Positions 26,600 to 40,000 of a stretch of 60,000 nt of DNA are shown piece after piece. The stretch covers positions 3,786,501 to 3,846,500 of the forward strand of contig OX485807.1 in NCBI GenBank assembly GCA_950295325.1, written 5' to 3'. This stretch comes from Polytrichum commune (taxonomy: Eukaryota; Streptophyta; Polytrichopsida; Polytrichales; Polytrichaceae). A program made the translations under genes and the position numbers. Numbering within the stretch: position 1 is the first letter of the stretch; each line of letters starts with the position of its first letter. The notes under the pieces are model-generated. The model did no database searches. It saw only the letters and a list, made by a program, of their open reading frames with translations, and had not been told where the DNA came from.

Positions 26600-29500
26600 G
26601 GAAGAGGAAATGGTAGGGGAAGAGAAAAATCTACAAAATAGCGGTCCGGATAAAAATCTATAAGTATTGTCTACTTGGATTCCAATAGAACTTCTTGTTT
26701 TTATCACTTGTTACAAATGGATTTGTAACAACCAAATTTTATTTTAATGAGAAGAATAAAATATTCATGTTTCATACAAATTTATTAATTGGTTTCTATT
26801 ACGGTTTAGGTGTGTCAAGTGTTCATTATGATTGGATCTTTGACTGTGTTATTTTATTTGTGTAGATAAAATATAATGCGTATTCCTTGTTTTTCGTTCG
26901 GTCATTGTCAAAAGAATCTACTAGTTTCGATTTTGTTTATAATAGATTTTAATGTATCTATATAACAATCATTTGTGTAATTGTAATGGCTTCTCATAAC
27001 ATGCCCTCATTATAATTGAATTGTATTCAAATAGAATCGAAAGAGCTCAAGTATAAATTTGGTTCTTTTCTTTGTGAAAAAATAATATAAATAATCTTAA
27101 AAGTAGTTAAAAAAATTCTATGAGGCCATGTTAATACATTCGAAAATATCGTGAATAAGAAATATAGCAATGATGTATGTATATAATAGATGTTTGATTT
27201 TTAAATTTAAATAAAAAGTCATGAAATATATTCTTACATCTACGTATCTAGATGCTTAAATAATAATTCAACGAAAAATGCATAAGCAATAAAATGTAGG
27301 TATTAAATATGAAATTTCAATTCAACCCACTTTTTAAACAAAAGAAAAACATGTATTTTTCAATATTTCCTTGTTATTCAATTGGTATAGTAACCCAGAA
27401 TTATCTCCTATGACTTAAAGAAATAGAAATATAGAATACAATTTATTTGGAGTATTGTGATAATTGATAAAAGTAACTACCTACTTATAATAAAAAAACC
27501 TTGATTATTATAAAGAAGATTATACATTAGTCTATCATTATCATCAATCATTACAGAATTTAGAGCAATTATACGTAATAATTCAATTTATAAAAATGGA
27601 AAATTAATACAACATTAGGCATTCATATTGATTTTAAGAATTATACATGATCATAAGAAAATTTTAAGAACTTAAGTATTTCAAATAGAAGACAATTAGT
27701 GCATTCAGTAAGGAGATAAACAAGCATGATAATTTTTATACGTGTAATTAACAGTAGACGATAAAATCTTCAATAGTGTATTAACACGTAATACATCAAA
27801 ATTAAATAGACCCTACTCAAAATTTAAGAATGTTGAAGTTGATAGAGAAATTCAAATCATGTTTGTTTCACCATAATGTCATTATCACAATTGCGGCAAT
27901 TTATAGAAACATCACCATCGTTTTTGTCATGCTTACTTGACAAAGAATTTTGGGTACCCGTGAAAAGAAAACCCTCTTGGATTTGGATATAGATACCAAT
28001 GTATGACCTTGTCGTTTGAATGAAGGTCGTTCCACAATATTTCTACCCTTGCTTGTATCGTTAGTATTTTCATAGTTCTTTTCAATTGACCTTGCACTTG
28101 ATCCAAACCCCATTCTTGTGCGCTTCACGTTAGCTTGAATGGTAGAAATAAAACCTTTGGTAGGAAGATCTATCATGGCGGGCCTATCAAATGTAAACGA
28201 CTATTTCTTTGACTCAATAAAACAATTACTTAATTCTATCTTGTGTTTCTATTCATCCGCACTAACATGTACCAAACTGGACTCCATTGTTTGCCATACA
28301 TATGAAATTGTTGATTGTAACTGAAGAAGTTGAATCCTCCGTTATTCTTCAAAAGAATTATGAATCTCGATTGGTCATGGGTGTAAAGCTTAACTACCTC
28401 CACTTGTTCCTAGGGATGACCGTATCGTAAAAACTTAGAGCGTCGTCCGGATTATGATGACCTAACTACCTAATTTCCTCGTTGGGCGTTATTATCGTCT
28501 CGCGGTTGTCCTTTCTTTTACATTCGATAAGTAGCAAAGTAGTCGTCTTCAATGAGCCAAGTTATTTTTCGTTCCAAAATTTTTGCAAGTCTTATCTTAT
28601 TCTCCTAATTGTTAGTTTTCACCACCGGAACTCCCTTCCGTTCAAACATGTGTTGATAGTATTTTAACAATAATGAAGTGATTGTTAGATAATATTTTCC
28701 CATGTAAAGGAGATTTCTTCTTCACATATGTAGTAATGCCTCTACTAATCTTCTACTTTCTTATCGGCTCTTGAGGAGACATCCTTGAATTTATTAATTC
28801 ACTTAATCATTCATCTCATAATAATTTTCTTCCCATCGTGTGTCATTTGGTTCCTAAATGTTTATAAAATATAATCTATTTTTAGAATAACCTCTTAATA
28901 ATATTTCTTCGAGTATCTGAATGGTCATAAGTTTCTCCAAGTTGCCAAGTACCGAGTAACAAGTAACTTCCTCTTCAAGTGACAAGTATCCAAGTCACAT
29001 ATAACTTTCTTCAAGTATCCAAATCATCTTCCTCAAGTGTGTATCAACTTATTCTCACATGTGTATCAACTCTTATATTAACTTCCCATTTCCTTATTAA
29101 CTTTTGATATGACATCTTGCATTTTCTCTCTAAGACTTACTATGACCCTCAATCTTTAACTCTTCTCTATAAGTTAGTTTTCTCGTTTTATAATCATCTC
29201 TCAATGTAATAAGTTGTATTTTAGTCCCATCTATAAATAAATACAATATATTTTTAATGCAGTTGTTTAGTTGTTTGAAGGTCTCAGCTATAAATGAATA
29301 TATGCTATTTTTAATGCAACCTTTAGTTGTCTGAAGGTCTCATATATGCCAATCAATAATACGATAATATAGTCATAGATTTAGTGATCATTACGGAATA
29401 AAATGATAGTAAAATGAAGTAGATATATATATATAAGGATTAATTATGATTGATTTATGTTTGAACAAGTCCACTTCATCAAATTTAGAATGTATATAGA

Positions 29501-30340
29501 TATGCGTCATCATCAATTGTCCTTAATACACTATTCCTATCATCCTTACTCATAATCATAACTTCATAATTTTCACAAGTTTTCGGTAACCAACTTCATT
29601 TAATTACACAATTGCCTTTCAACACTACAATTGTTTTCATCTCATGTGAGTTTTTATAACCTTTCAATCACACAATTTTCTTTCAACTCTTACAACAATC
29701 TCACCTCGTGTAGAATTGCTATGACACTTCTCAAGTCTCATTCACTACCTCTCAACTTAACTATGTCTAAGTTAATATTTTACTTTGCCTCCACCTTGAA
29801 TATTTATGAAGAAGGTTGAGCTTGAAGCTCGTATATTCCAAAATGGTAAAGGATACAAAGGACCTAGCTTTTGTGTAGCCTGTCGATGTGAATAAGGTAA
29901 GGTGTTCCAATTCTAATCCTAACTCTATATATATTGAGAGGAGGTGTCTAACATGTGTCATCGTCTTAATTTGCTATATCCTTCTTTTTGTTTAAGTAAT
30001 TGAAGAATGTCCATCAAAATCCCCATAAGAAGAACATGTATCATTCTTCTTCAAAATGTGATAGATTGTTCTCTAAAATCCACCTATGCATATCTAGATT
30101 TGGAGTGATTCGGAGAGTAGTCCAAGAAGTCGTTTCTTGGTCTTCATTGTCTTCCACCCCCGGTTCCTCACCTATGTGGCTAAGGTGGTAATTATCCGAC
30201 ATGAAGCCTACTAATCCAAAGTGGCTCGCTATGTGGCTTATCAATTACCTAGCAACTAACTAATGTTTTACTTGGCCCCCTACGTAACCTACTAGTCTAA
30301 ATTGGCTTTACTAATCGTGGCCAATTAACCTTACATAGTA
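26600..30340. other. Very AT-rich interior of the MULE, no gene recognised
   Basis: Only short ORFs without family features. A two-copy ~60-bp tandem (CTATAAAT...TTTTTAATGCA...GAAGGTCTCA) lies at about 29229-29345, and a rough duplication with CTTTCAA and ACAATT at 29590-29720. Confidence 0.4.
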
Positions 30341-30345
30341 TTTTA

Positions 30346-32115
30346 TTATACTAATTGGTTAGCGGCCCGTTGTATGGCTAAGGTGGTTTTGATCTCCTCT
30401 TCCGGCCGGTTGATGTCCAAGCTTCCATTTCCATTTTCGATTATTGTTGAAAATTTGTGATGAACAATGGGGCGTTTTTTTTCAAATATTGGCGAGTCTT
30501 CGAGGATGAATGTCATAACAACCGGTTTTTCAAGCGGCACTTGAGAATCAACAACTTCAAATAACTTGAAATCGGTCGAAAAATACTTCTTTAATATAAG
30601 TTGTAATCCAATAATGTATTTACAAGTAGGAATTACTGCTAGACAATCATAATAATAACAACTTAAGGACACATCATACGTGGTGTCCGAATTAGTCTCA
30701 CTTCGAATACAGAATAGAAAGAAATATTTGTTAACAATTTGAAGAATTCTATCGGTATTTGTAATATATAATTTATAAATTCTTTCTGCACCCTTTAGAC
30801 GTCGTTGATGGGTCTTGTCATTTGCCCTCCTTCAAATCCTTCCGGAGTCAATTACACAATTTTTTTAAATAGACACATGTTTAATATTGTTCAAATCGGT
30901 TGGAAACCATTCTTTAAAAATATTTTAAACAAGGCCATACTCCAATTATTGAAATTACTATGTTACAAAACAAATTTCCAACAATGTAGTTTTTTATATC
31001 GTTTCATCTAAAAGATTTAAAACGTTCAAAATATGAAAAATAAAAAATTTATGAAATAAAAAATAATTGGATTTAGTAAACATCACAAAAAACCTAATTA
31101 CCTACTTCTCTTTCTATTATTAATTTATTGTTTGAAAGCAAATGATTCAAATTTGGTTAGATGCTACTTACTTGTGTTTTGCCGTAATTTGAAATAATGT
31201 AAAAGTGTGGATCTTCTAACCCGAGATCCATCATTGGCGCTCCCCATTATTGTCACTACTAAATTTCGAAGGGAGCGATTAACTTTACCCATAAATAATG
31301 AATTTTTTATCGATTCACAATGCCTTTCTACATGATTTGTGGTGTCCATGCCTCCGTAACAAAATATGCGGCCAAATTTGGGCCACAACGATCTCCAAGG
31401 TGAAGAAGGGCTAGTCCACCCCGAATGTACATATTGAATTACTCCCGGATTGGCTTCAAACGCTCGAAAGAGGTTTTGAACATTGAAATCGAAATGGGCT
31501 TTCACCGGACAATGTAATAGTATCATAAGAAATTGCCACAATTTATATCTCCTATCAAATAGAACATGGGAGAAGATGCTAACTTTATGTTTTTTTAGCA
31601 TGAATGTGACAAAGTAAAATTTTACATGCAATTTGTTCATCCCATATTCGTTTATTCTTCCATCAAAAATGATTATTTCTCACAATTATTGTTATTGCAT
31701 TCAAAAATGTCATATCTTTGTTTATAAGAATTGCACTAGGTCTTATATTCCCTATGTTTTTGAAAATGTATTCTAAAGCAATTTCCATAGCAATACCTTG
31801 ATGGTCTTTTTCCTTGTCTTTTAAACAAAACATATAGAAAACTGGCATGTCCCGGCCGTCGTCATTCGGAACAACCGCAACGTATAATAATAGGTCGTAA
31901 TTGTTGGTTTTGAAGGTAAAATCCAACGCCTATGAATTCCCCATAGAAAATCGCTTAGTAATGTCTCTCACAAATTCATCCTAGATGACGAGAATGAAAA
32001 GTTTTTTTCGTACATCTTCGTGTATCTTGTCATACGTTTGGTCAAAAATCACCTTTCCTTTGGGTTGTAACCCAAAAATTTCAAGTTGAGTGATATCCCA
32101 ATTATATTTTCATGC
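30346..32115 (-). pseudogene. MULE transposase, decayed
   Basis: Reading the minus strand from about 32115: GYNPKGKVIFDQTYDKIHED, DEFVRDITKRFSMGNS, stop, ALDFTFKTNNYDLLLYVAVV then PNDDGRDMPVFYMFC, the first catalytic Asp block. ILINKDMTFLNAI holds the second Asp position. Next comes the TTNHVERHCESIKNSLFMGK segment with the likely catalytic Glu, then GSANDGSRVRRSTLLHYF. Further on is LSCYYYDCLAVIPTCKYIIG, a SWIM-type zinc finger in which the final His is Tyr. Several stops and frame changes separate the blocks. Upstream sequence to about 33440 may hold N-terminal remnants in shifting frames. This fixes the enclosing 12.85-kb TIR element as Mutator-like. Confidence 0.8.
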
Positions 32116-32814
32116 GGCATCTATAAAGGTCATACATGATACCTTGGTTAGGTATAACACATACAAAAATTTCAATGAAATACAAATAAATAATGTTGAA
32201 TGATAAAGGTAGCAAAATGTTAGAGGAACGAACCACTTAGTCTAGTGGAATATGATAATGCCTTGACCTCCTCCACAAGAATAAAAAATTGAAATGTGAC
32301 TTGTTCAAAATAGGTCACCATATTTTCAAATTTATTTGTTTCTTTGAGTGAAGTAACAACTATGGTTGAAGGAGACACCATCATTTTTAAATTCTCAGTT
32401 GCAAATGAAAGCACCAAATGATAAAGTGGTAAAAAATACTTGTCACCCTCACTTCCCGGGTTGTGACTGGAATGTTTAGAGTACACATGTATTTAGGCCA
32501 TCGCTTGCTTAGCAACTTCAACACATCACTTTGTGTTCATAGAAGACATAATTGTTTTAAAAAGAAACTCACAATCACATTTGTAAGATTTTTTCTCCCG
32601 TCGGATTGAATTTACTTCTTCTTTCTCTCTCCGAATTCTTTGTTTCCCCATGTATGACAATAGTAGTATGTGACCAACGTAGATGTTGTTTGTTTCTTAC
32701 TTTTCACTCTACGAACTACTATATGCTTCGCACATATATTGTTAAGAGTGTCTTGCAACTTCTCTAATAGAACTTTAACAACTTCATCCCAAAATGGTCC
32801 TAAATCACTACAAG

Positions 32815-32885
32815 TTGCACAAGATAATACGGGAGTTGCACAAGATAATACATAAGTTGCACAAGTCTTTCTATGAAATAATACG
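32815..32885. repeat. Short tandem AGTTGCACAAGATAATAC, about three units
   Basis: Three adjacent diverged copies of an 18-bp unit in the transposase 5' remnant region. Confidence 0.75.
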
Positions 32886-33275
32886 GGATCCCACCCACTC
32901 TTACATCGGTAGACCATTGCTCTCGTATGGAATGCACCGTGGCTTTCAAAGAGGAATGTTTGCCACTAACATAACAATGGGTTTGCTTCACAATAGAATG
33001 CCAAAGGTCACTAGAAGTTATGCCTCGCCCCATCTTATCACTACATGGGCTTAAAAGAAGTTCATGTGGACTATCTAATTTTTTTATATTTTTTGCAACC
33101 GTACCCAACGTTCTACAATGTGTACATGATCATTGGGATCAACAGGTATACCATGGTGTTGAAGAACATGTAGAAAATTGGGATCGACAATCCGTATTTG
33201 AAGAAAACTAGGTTGCAACCCCGATACTACACATTGAATCATGAGCGCCAAACTAGATTTGGTAAAAATAACCAA

Positions 33276-33331
33276 ATTGAAGTTCTTTCATTTGATTCAA
33301 CACTTACATTCTCAAATGAAAGAACTTCAAT
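33276..33331. repeat. Perfect 20-bp inverted repeat with 16-nt loop
   Basis: Left arm 33276-33295 (ATTGAAG...CATTTGA) and right arm 33312-33331 are exact complements, spaced by 16 nt. It lies in the N-terminal remnant of the MULE transposase. Confidence 0.95.
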
Positions 33332-34339
33332 GCCTTCTTCTTCAACAAAGTCCAAGTCGTATGATGATTGTTGCCCCACTATGTCCACCTCAACTTCTTC
33401 ATCTCTAAAACTATATTTCTCTCCTCCAACATCTCCATGAAATACCTACTATTGCCATATTCTGGAGTATTAGATTACTACTCAAGTGACAATATCTCCA
33501 TGAAATACCTATAAAGCGATAAGATTCAACTAAAACATTAGAGTTCAACTAAAGCAATAAAGTTCAATCACACTTGGAGCTAAAGAAATGTATGAACCCT
33601 AAAATATTGTTATTCAAATTCTCAACTCTAGTACAATCCTACAAAGATTATAACTTCCGTGAAGGGCTATTTCCTAAACCTTAAACCTCCCATCCACTTC
33701 CTCAAAAAATGGATGGCACGCTCTGGACACTGAGGCCCAGCAGACCTGCAGTGACCCGACCCCTCCAGGCAGGTAGTAAAATGATAATAATAATAAAAAA
33801 AGAAAATGCTCCTGCCCCGCCCGCCTGGCAGGGTGGCAATGTCCCAACTCCGTTTGGAAGTTAGGGACGAGGCTAGGAGGTCAAAGCCTAAAGGCCCAAA
33901 AAAAAGTTCGTGGATGAAAAGTCTACATGGAGTCCTACATGGTAGGCTATGGATAAGGGTCCATGGTCTGCCAGAATTTGTGTTAGGCCCACCTCCAAGA
34001 GGTAGGCCTGATGCAAATTATGGCAGACCATGGCAGTGAAACAACCGTCACTGGCTGGCATGAATATTTTAATATTTTTTCCAACAATAATTTTTTTAGG
34101 GCAGACTAGTAAATAAAAGGCAGATGGCCATTTTTTGCAAATGCCATGGAGTTGAAGTGCTCAGAGTTTGTTGTATATAGATAAATTTTTTGATTAAATT
34201 TTTTTTGACAATTTTTTGTCTTCAATGGCAGGATTCTCGCATGATGGGAGTGGTTCTGAAATCCAACAATAGAGCCAAAATTCTCCTTCGATGTCGTGGA
34301 GTTAACCACAATTCAGATTCCACGGACCCTCATTAGGAA

Positions 34340-34725
34340 GTAGAAATTTCAATCATTTTCAGTTGTTCAATGATGAAGATGTAGAAATGATTGGAACTCA
34401 AATGCCACAAAATGTAGAGGGCAGTAAATATATGAGCATGAGAGGAGAGATAGAAGATATTACTAGGAAAGAGGACGATATCGGCAAGAATAAGAAATGT
34501 AGGACAATAGCTTCAAAATCAAAATGAGCATAGGAAAAAAAAACAAAAGTAGATGAAGTGGAGTTGGAAGATTTGGAAGGTGAAGAAGGGGCCCGTATTA
34601 AATGACGGGATCATGTAATTGAAACTCTCATAGTCATTCGCGGCGAGATGGAAGAAGAATTTGTAAAATCTACAATAAAACACTGTATAAATTCGTGCAT
34701 TAAAAATATTGATTTTTTTAATAAA
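34340..34725 (+). pseudogene. Myb/SANT-like second ORF of the Harbinger element, broken
   Basis: The plus-strand reading has MIGTQMPQNVEGSKYMSMRG, then a basic KNKKCRTIASKSK, a stop, an acidic VDEVELEDLEGEEGARIK, a stop, and HVIETLIVIRGEMEEEF. The last phrase resembles the ETLIxIRGEMExxF helix of trihelix/Myb-like proteins paired with PIF/Harbinger transposases. It converges on the transposase at 35797-36590, the usual two-ORF layout. At least two stops, so non-functional. Confidence 0.6.
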
Positions 34726-35796
34726 TGCAAAAAATCTAATTCAGATTGGACCACTTGGGCCTTTTTAAAGGCCTTCGCCTTTGCCTCTTGCCGTGCCCCC
34801 CCCCCCGCCTCCATTTCCCTCCATTGAGGACTTAGGCATTTCGTTGGGATCATGAATGATTTCCGAGACCTCTTCGTTATGGAGGAACTTAAAGGCTCAC
34901 ATAGACCACAAGGTCTTTCTCTTCAAGTTGATAGACTTTTTGGGATATAGTATTTGACCCAATTGTATTGTTTATGTGCAAACATGGATGAATGTTTGGA
35001 TCAAACTACATGCTTGAATGGTATCAAGTTTGCGTAATTTCAGTAGAACTTTATTGGCATGTAAGAAAAAATACAAGATTCTACTGATGGAATATAAAAA
35101 CGACAAACGCTCAAATAAAATTTCAGGACATGATAGAAGAGAGTGTTAGTATTATGAACAGATGAATATGTATAATGGACAGTGTATAAATGTGGTCAAT
35201 CAGATGCCAACAAGTGCTTAGGAAGATGGTGACCACCACATTATGCAGATTACACAACAAAATTCACTTGTAAGCGCCACAAATGACAAAAAAAAGAAAT
35301 TTCAAGACATAATGGAATAAATTCTAGAACAGACAATCAATAATTCTTCTAGTTTGATTTCATATTTTCAGGCAACAACAAATTTATTAAAAAATATGGA
35401 TGCTTATATGGCAGCCTTAGTATAGAAATTATAGTTATTCATTCATATAAAAATCAATATCCATATCATGGAATTGTACATTTGAATCTTTTTGGAGTTT
35501 TATCTGCCACAAAGATTTGGCTATTACTATATGTATTTTTGTAGCTTCCGGCAATAAATCTTCATATTTTTTATTTTCTTTTATCAAAATAATTTCAGTG
35601 CATTATTTTTGTAATACGTATATTTCTGATCTCACCTATTGCTGCTAATTCAGCCCTCATTTATTATCCTTCTCTTAATAATCTACTATTTATACGTCTA
35701 TTCGGTTCTCTCTCTGTTTCTTCTATCCATTTTATATCAAATTTGTCCTTTCTAATTGTACACATATTGTGTAGTACAATACATATAGCAACTACA

Positions 35797-36590
35797 TCAG
35801 CCATATGTCGTAATGGTATATTTGCTCTTCTCATAATAATGCGTCATTTGCCTTTCAAAATTCCGAAAGCACGTTCGATACACATACGGGTAGAACTTTG
35901 AATAAAATTCCAATTTGCTTTGTAACCTTCTAAACCTTCTGCACACCCTTTGAATGGGTTGTAAATCCATGGCCACACTGGATATGTGCAATCTCCAACC
36001 AACTTATAAGGTAGAAATTTGCCTTTCATGCAAAATTTTCCAACTTTTGTCAATTGAAACAATGTCCAATCGTGCATATTTCATGCCCATCCGAATTTGT
36101 AATCCCAAAAGACACATTTTGTGTCTACTATATCTTGCAATAAAGTCGAATGAAATGATTTTCTACAATAATAATATTCTCTTCCAATTACAAGTGCAAG
36201 GATCGAAATATGAGATCCATCGATTGCTCCTATAATATGAGGAATTTCATGAAGGGCCTCAAATTCTTGAACTAAAACCGTAAACCGAGCTGGACTTGGA
36301 AATTGTATAAAAATCCCTTGCAAATGCAGTCTACCAATCTATAAAAATTCCTAACTATCTCTGAAAATATACTTTCAGCCACCCCATATACCTCTCCTAC
36401 AATATACAAAGTATTTCCAGTCTCAAGCCTTTATAATGACTTGCAATTCTACTCTCAACTGAAATTATCTCTCTCGTGCGTGTATTATTTCTCTGCAAAT
36501 ACGGACCTAACCTCTCACAAAGAAACTTGAATGTGTTGTGACATACACAAGTTATTTGTTTTAACATTTTTTCCGTGAAATAACCCAATA
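35797..36590 (-). pseudogene. PIF/Harbinger transposase (DDE_Tnp_4), broken
   Basis: The minus strand reads ERLGPYLQRNNTRTREIISV then ESRIA, IPHIIGAIDGSHISILA with the first Asp, YYYCRKSFHSTLLQDIVDTK, FWDYKFGWA, HDWTLFQL with the second Asp, GDCTYPVWPWIYNPF and TRMCIERAFGILKGK with the catalytic Glu. This is the HARBI1-type order. The frame changes several times near 36083 and 35845, and the part after FGILKGK is decayed. Full-length relatives are about 350-400 residues, so most of the catalytic domain is represented. It identifies the outer 16.2-kb element. Confidence 0.9.
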
Positions 36591-37087
36591 ATAGCCTATC
36601 GGTGAACCCTACATTTATCTCAAAAGCTCACACACTACAATCGCTCATCTTCATATCCTCAAAGCAAATGCTTAAAATCGTGGCACTTTTCCAAGCTCCG
36701 TTGAGTGCCGATGCTTACATATCAAGCACATGTTGCACAATCATGTGCAAACACCAATATAAAGCCAATGCAACAAGAATCCTCCCTCTTCTCTCAATAT
36801 GATCCATCGTGCTCTCTTTTCCTTGCTCACCGATGTAAAACTCAAAAAGAAAGTGAAAAAAATAAAATGGGGATATGTAGCTAGTGAGGTAGGGCTGCCC
36901 CTCTTTTTCACTAATAAAATATGCAACGGTCCCTCAACATGGTCCATTCTTACTTCACACTATGTTTGAGGGCCCGTCCCCACACACAATGGGTAGTGAA
37001 CACCCATGGTACGGCCTTTGGATGGTAGTCAAAGGCACTCACCATTCCATGGTCATGGGCCTTGGCTCGTGTGTGAAGTGGCCCTAA

Positions 37088-40000
37088 GTTTGGGGTCTCA
37101 ATATATATGTGGTCCCGGATTCGCGGCACTTAAGTATTTTTTCATAGCAAGAGCTTTCTTCATTCGCTTCATTTTAGCATCAATGATAATACCAATTTTC
37201 TTCCAAGCAATTTAAGCAATAAGATGGTCCCAAGTCTTGTGCAAGATAATAATACATGCATGTTGGGAAATTCTTAAAAAACCTAAACTAGCACACTAGG
37301 TTGTTGAATTTGCAATTTTACCAACTTGCGGTTGTGTGGGACCCACCTCATTCTTGCCTGTCAAATGCCAAATCAACTACTTATAAGATTTTGCCTTGAT
37401 TCCCTTCCTTTTGTAATTGCCACACTCAACCTTTGCTCCACTTCTTCATTGTTTTTCATTTTTTATGAGACCTTCATGCTCTTTTTAATTCAACTATTCA
37501 TTATCTTTGAAAGTCTTCTTCTTCTTCTTCTTCCTTGAAATCCCTTGTTATACTTATCATGTGAACGTTATCTTCTTATTTGAAAATTGTTCTCAACCCC
37601 TATTCACAAAGTCTTAATGTTTCTCTTCATTCTTAAAAATTTATTAATTCTCTTAGATTTAGAGTTCCACTTGCATCATTCATTTTGGTAGAATGTTTAT
37701 CATCATAATCACATTGATCGCCTTGTTCCTTGATATCACTTTTTTTTGTCTTATTTCTTAAAATCAACTTGCTCATCTTCAACTTTTATTTGAATTTAAG
37801 TAAACATATATATATATATTGCAATTGGTTTCTTCTTCACAATCACATTTTGTTTCTAGAATTTGTCATTGGAAATTAAACTTAATACTTCTTTCGTTTA
37901 AATGCATTTAACACAATCAACCATTTTTGCTACTCTTACAAGTAACAAAGATGATTTGATTAAAATCATTCCCTAAACATACCCTATCCTAATGAATTTG
38001 ACATTATCATCCATGCAACCATGTTTTCAAATGATCATAAATTACTTCATATTTATGTAATTAATATGATCAACCATTGTTGTTACTCTTAAGAGTAACG
38101 ATTTGATTTGATTTGATTTGATTTTGAAATGTTTATTGACTATAGCCTATCTTGAGCATACTTATATTCATACCCTTACATTATTTACAAGGATAAGATA
38201 TTATCAAGAAGTTTGAAATTTATGACTTATGCTATCCATGGACCTGATTCATTGTCTTGAATAACTGCAAATATTTGATAGGATGATTGTGATGCATGTC
38301 GTGAAAATATAATACATAGATTAAATATATAAATATAAATATATACACATATAGTCAAAATATATTCATTTTTAATCTCATATTAATATTCGTAGATAAT
38401 GTAAATATTTTAAAATATGTTTAAAATATTGTATATCAACCATACACTAATTTTTGTTAAATACATTACAAATATGTTTAAAAATCCATGAATAATAAAT
38501 TATACAATTTTGCTATGACAATATGTCATCATGACTTTGCCACATGTTGCACGTGTGAACACCTACGTTATTAATCAAAATAGCTACATAGAATTTAGTG
38601 CCACATTGCCCTTGATGACAACTTGTGGAAGGTTAGAATATAGACGTAAAGTATCCAAAGCCACACATCATGGCCCCTCCCCACTTATTTGCTATTTCCA
38701 AACTAGCAAATGTTTCATGATAGCTAAGAGGGGATAAAGAAGTCTTACATGCCAACTCGAATGTATTTACTTAAACGAAGCTCCATCCAAGGATCTTGAT
38801 GGACTTATACAAATTTTGTTACCGGATGACTTATTTAAGTGCCACAAATTCCCAAAAAATGTATATGGCCATATACACAATTTATACATGCTTCATCAAG
38901 TTCTTAAATTGTATTTATATAGTGGTGATTACGTTGACTAGCCATACCTGCCATTCTAGAATTCCTTGTCAAAGGAAATAGGCCATTGGTTGCAAGGGGG
39001 GGGGGTGCAAGGATGTCACTACATGCGGGGGGGGGGGGGGCACAATGACATGAGGTGACAATTGGCAAGAGAGGGTGCTTGAGGCAAGGGAAATCTTATA
39101 TTGGCAAACCACAATATAATGCAATCAAGGGTCATTACAATGTGCATGGTCAATATAACGCCCCCAAGCAATAACCCTGTGATATCCTTTCAAACCTTGA
39201 ACAATTATTTCCTTGAACACATCCAACTCCTCATCGGTGGTTAAGTAGAACTCAAAGGAATCTAAATAATCTGCCATTGCCCATCCCATGGTTCATAAGT
39301 GCTTTGTGTGACCTTTGTATATTTCCTTCGTCATTCATGATGGAAACATACAATACTTGACGACCTTCTATATATTCATCGATGAATTTGGTCTTGAGCA
39401 ACTCAACATCCACCTTCAAAATGAGTCATACAAATGGTTGTGGGAAAAAGCGATATAGTTACCTTTATACATGTGTCAATTTAGTCATTATGTTCCTTAT
39501 TGCTCACAATTTCCAACTAATTGCTCATAAGTTACCAATCATCGATCATAAGTTGTTGCTCTCCGCTCATTGTTCATGTCCTAGCTTCCCTCAAATCTCA
39601 TCCACTTATATGGACACATTCATCTATGTCAAAGAATTGTGGTGTTTATGTATACCCTCAATTAGGAAGGTGCGAATGCAACGAACTATTGTATAGCATG
39701 AAAGTGATTGTTATAAGATGAGGCGACTATGAAATTTCTATCAAAAAACCCCCAAATTTGTTTAGTGGAACCGTCTATTTGGAATAAAATGAAGTTAGTT
39801 TTTAAGTATGGGGAGCCAAGAGGCTTATGGAATTAGAGGTACATTAAGGTGTTATAAAAAAAAGGGTAAATTCCCTATAGTAATGGAGTGTAGTGGGCCT
39901 CTATGAGAAAGCAACTAATATCAACTACATGGTCCAACTGTGTCTACTTAGTGTTGCATTATGAAATAGGGAATGCCTTAATATGGAATTATAGAGGGGA

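Larger units (their letters stand above)
21020..33873. mobile_element. Mutator-like (MULE) element, 12.85 kb, inside the Harbinger element
   Basis: Left arm CTCGTCCCTAACTCCCAAAC then GGAGTTGGGAC and GCCCTGCCAGGC is matched in reverse complement at 33811-33873. A second pair of inverted segments (about 23545-23650 against 33683-33775) shares GGGTC, CTGCAGG and ATCCACTT...AAATGGATGG, so the arms were once long and continuous. Flanks TATGAGGTC (21011-21019) and TAGGAGGTC (33874-33882) match at 8 of 9 bases, the 9-bp duplication expected of MULEs. It contains a decayed MULE transposase at 30346-32115. Confidence 0.75.
20914..37084. mobile_element. PIF/Harbinger element, 16.2 kb as found, with nested insertions
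   Basis: Terminal inverted repeats: left GGGCCACTTCACACACAAGG from 20914, right the reverse complement ending GTGTGTGAAGTGGCCC at 37084. The similarity continues about 40 bp inward to TGACCATGG. The flanks are TAA at 20911-20913 and 37085-37087, the 3-bp duplication typical of PIF/Harbinger. Removing the Mutator-like insertion (21020-33873 plus one flank copy) leaves about 3.3 kb, a normal size for an autonomous element. That remainder holds a Harbinger transposase (minus) and a Myb-like ORF (plus), both broken. It inserted 142 bp upstream of the DPM3 start codon. Confidence 0.85.

Noticed and set aside
38994-39041. G-quadruplex regulatory element
   Set aside because: Two plain G homopolymers far from any gene; no evidence of function.
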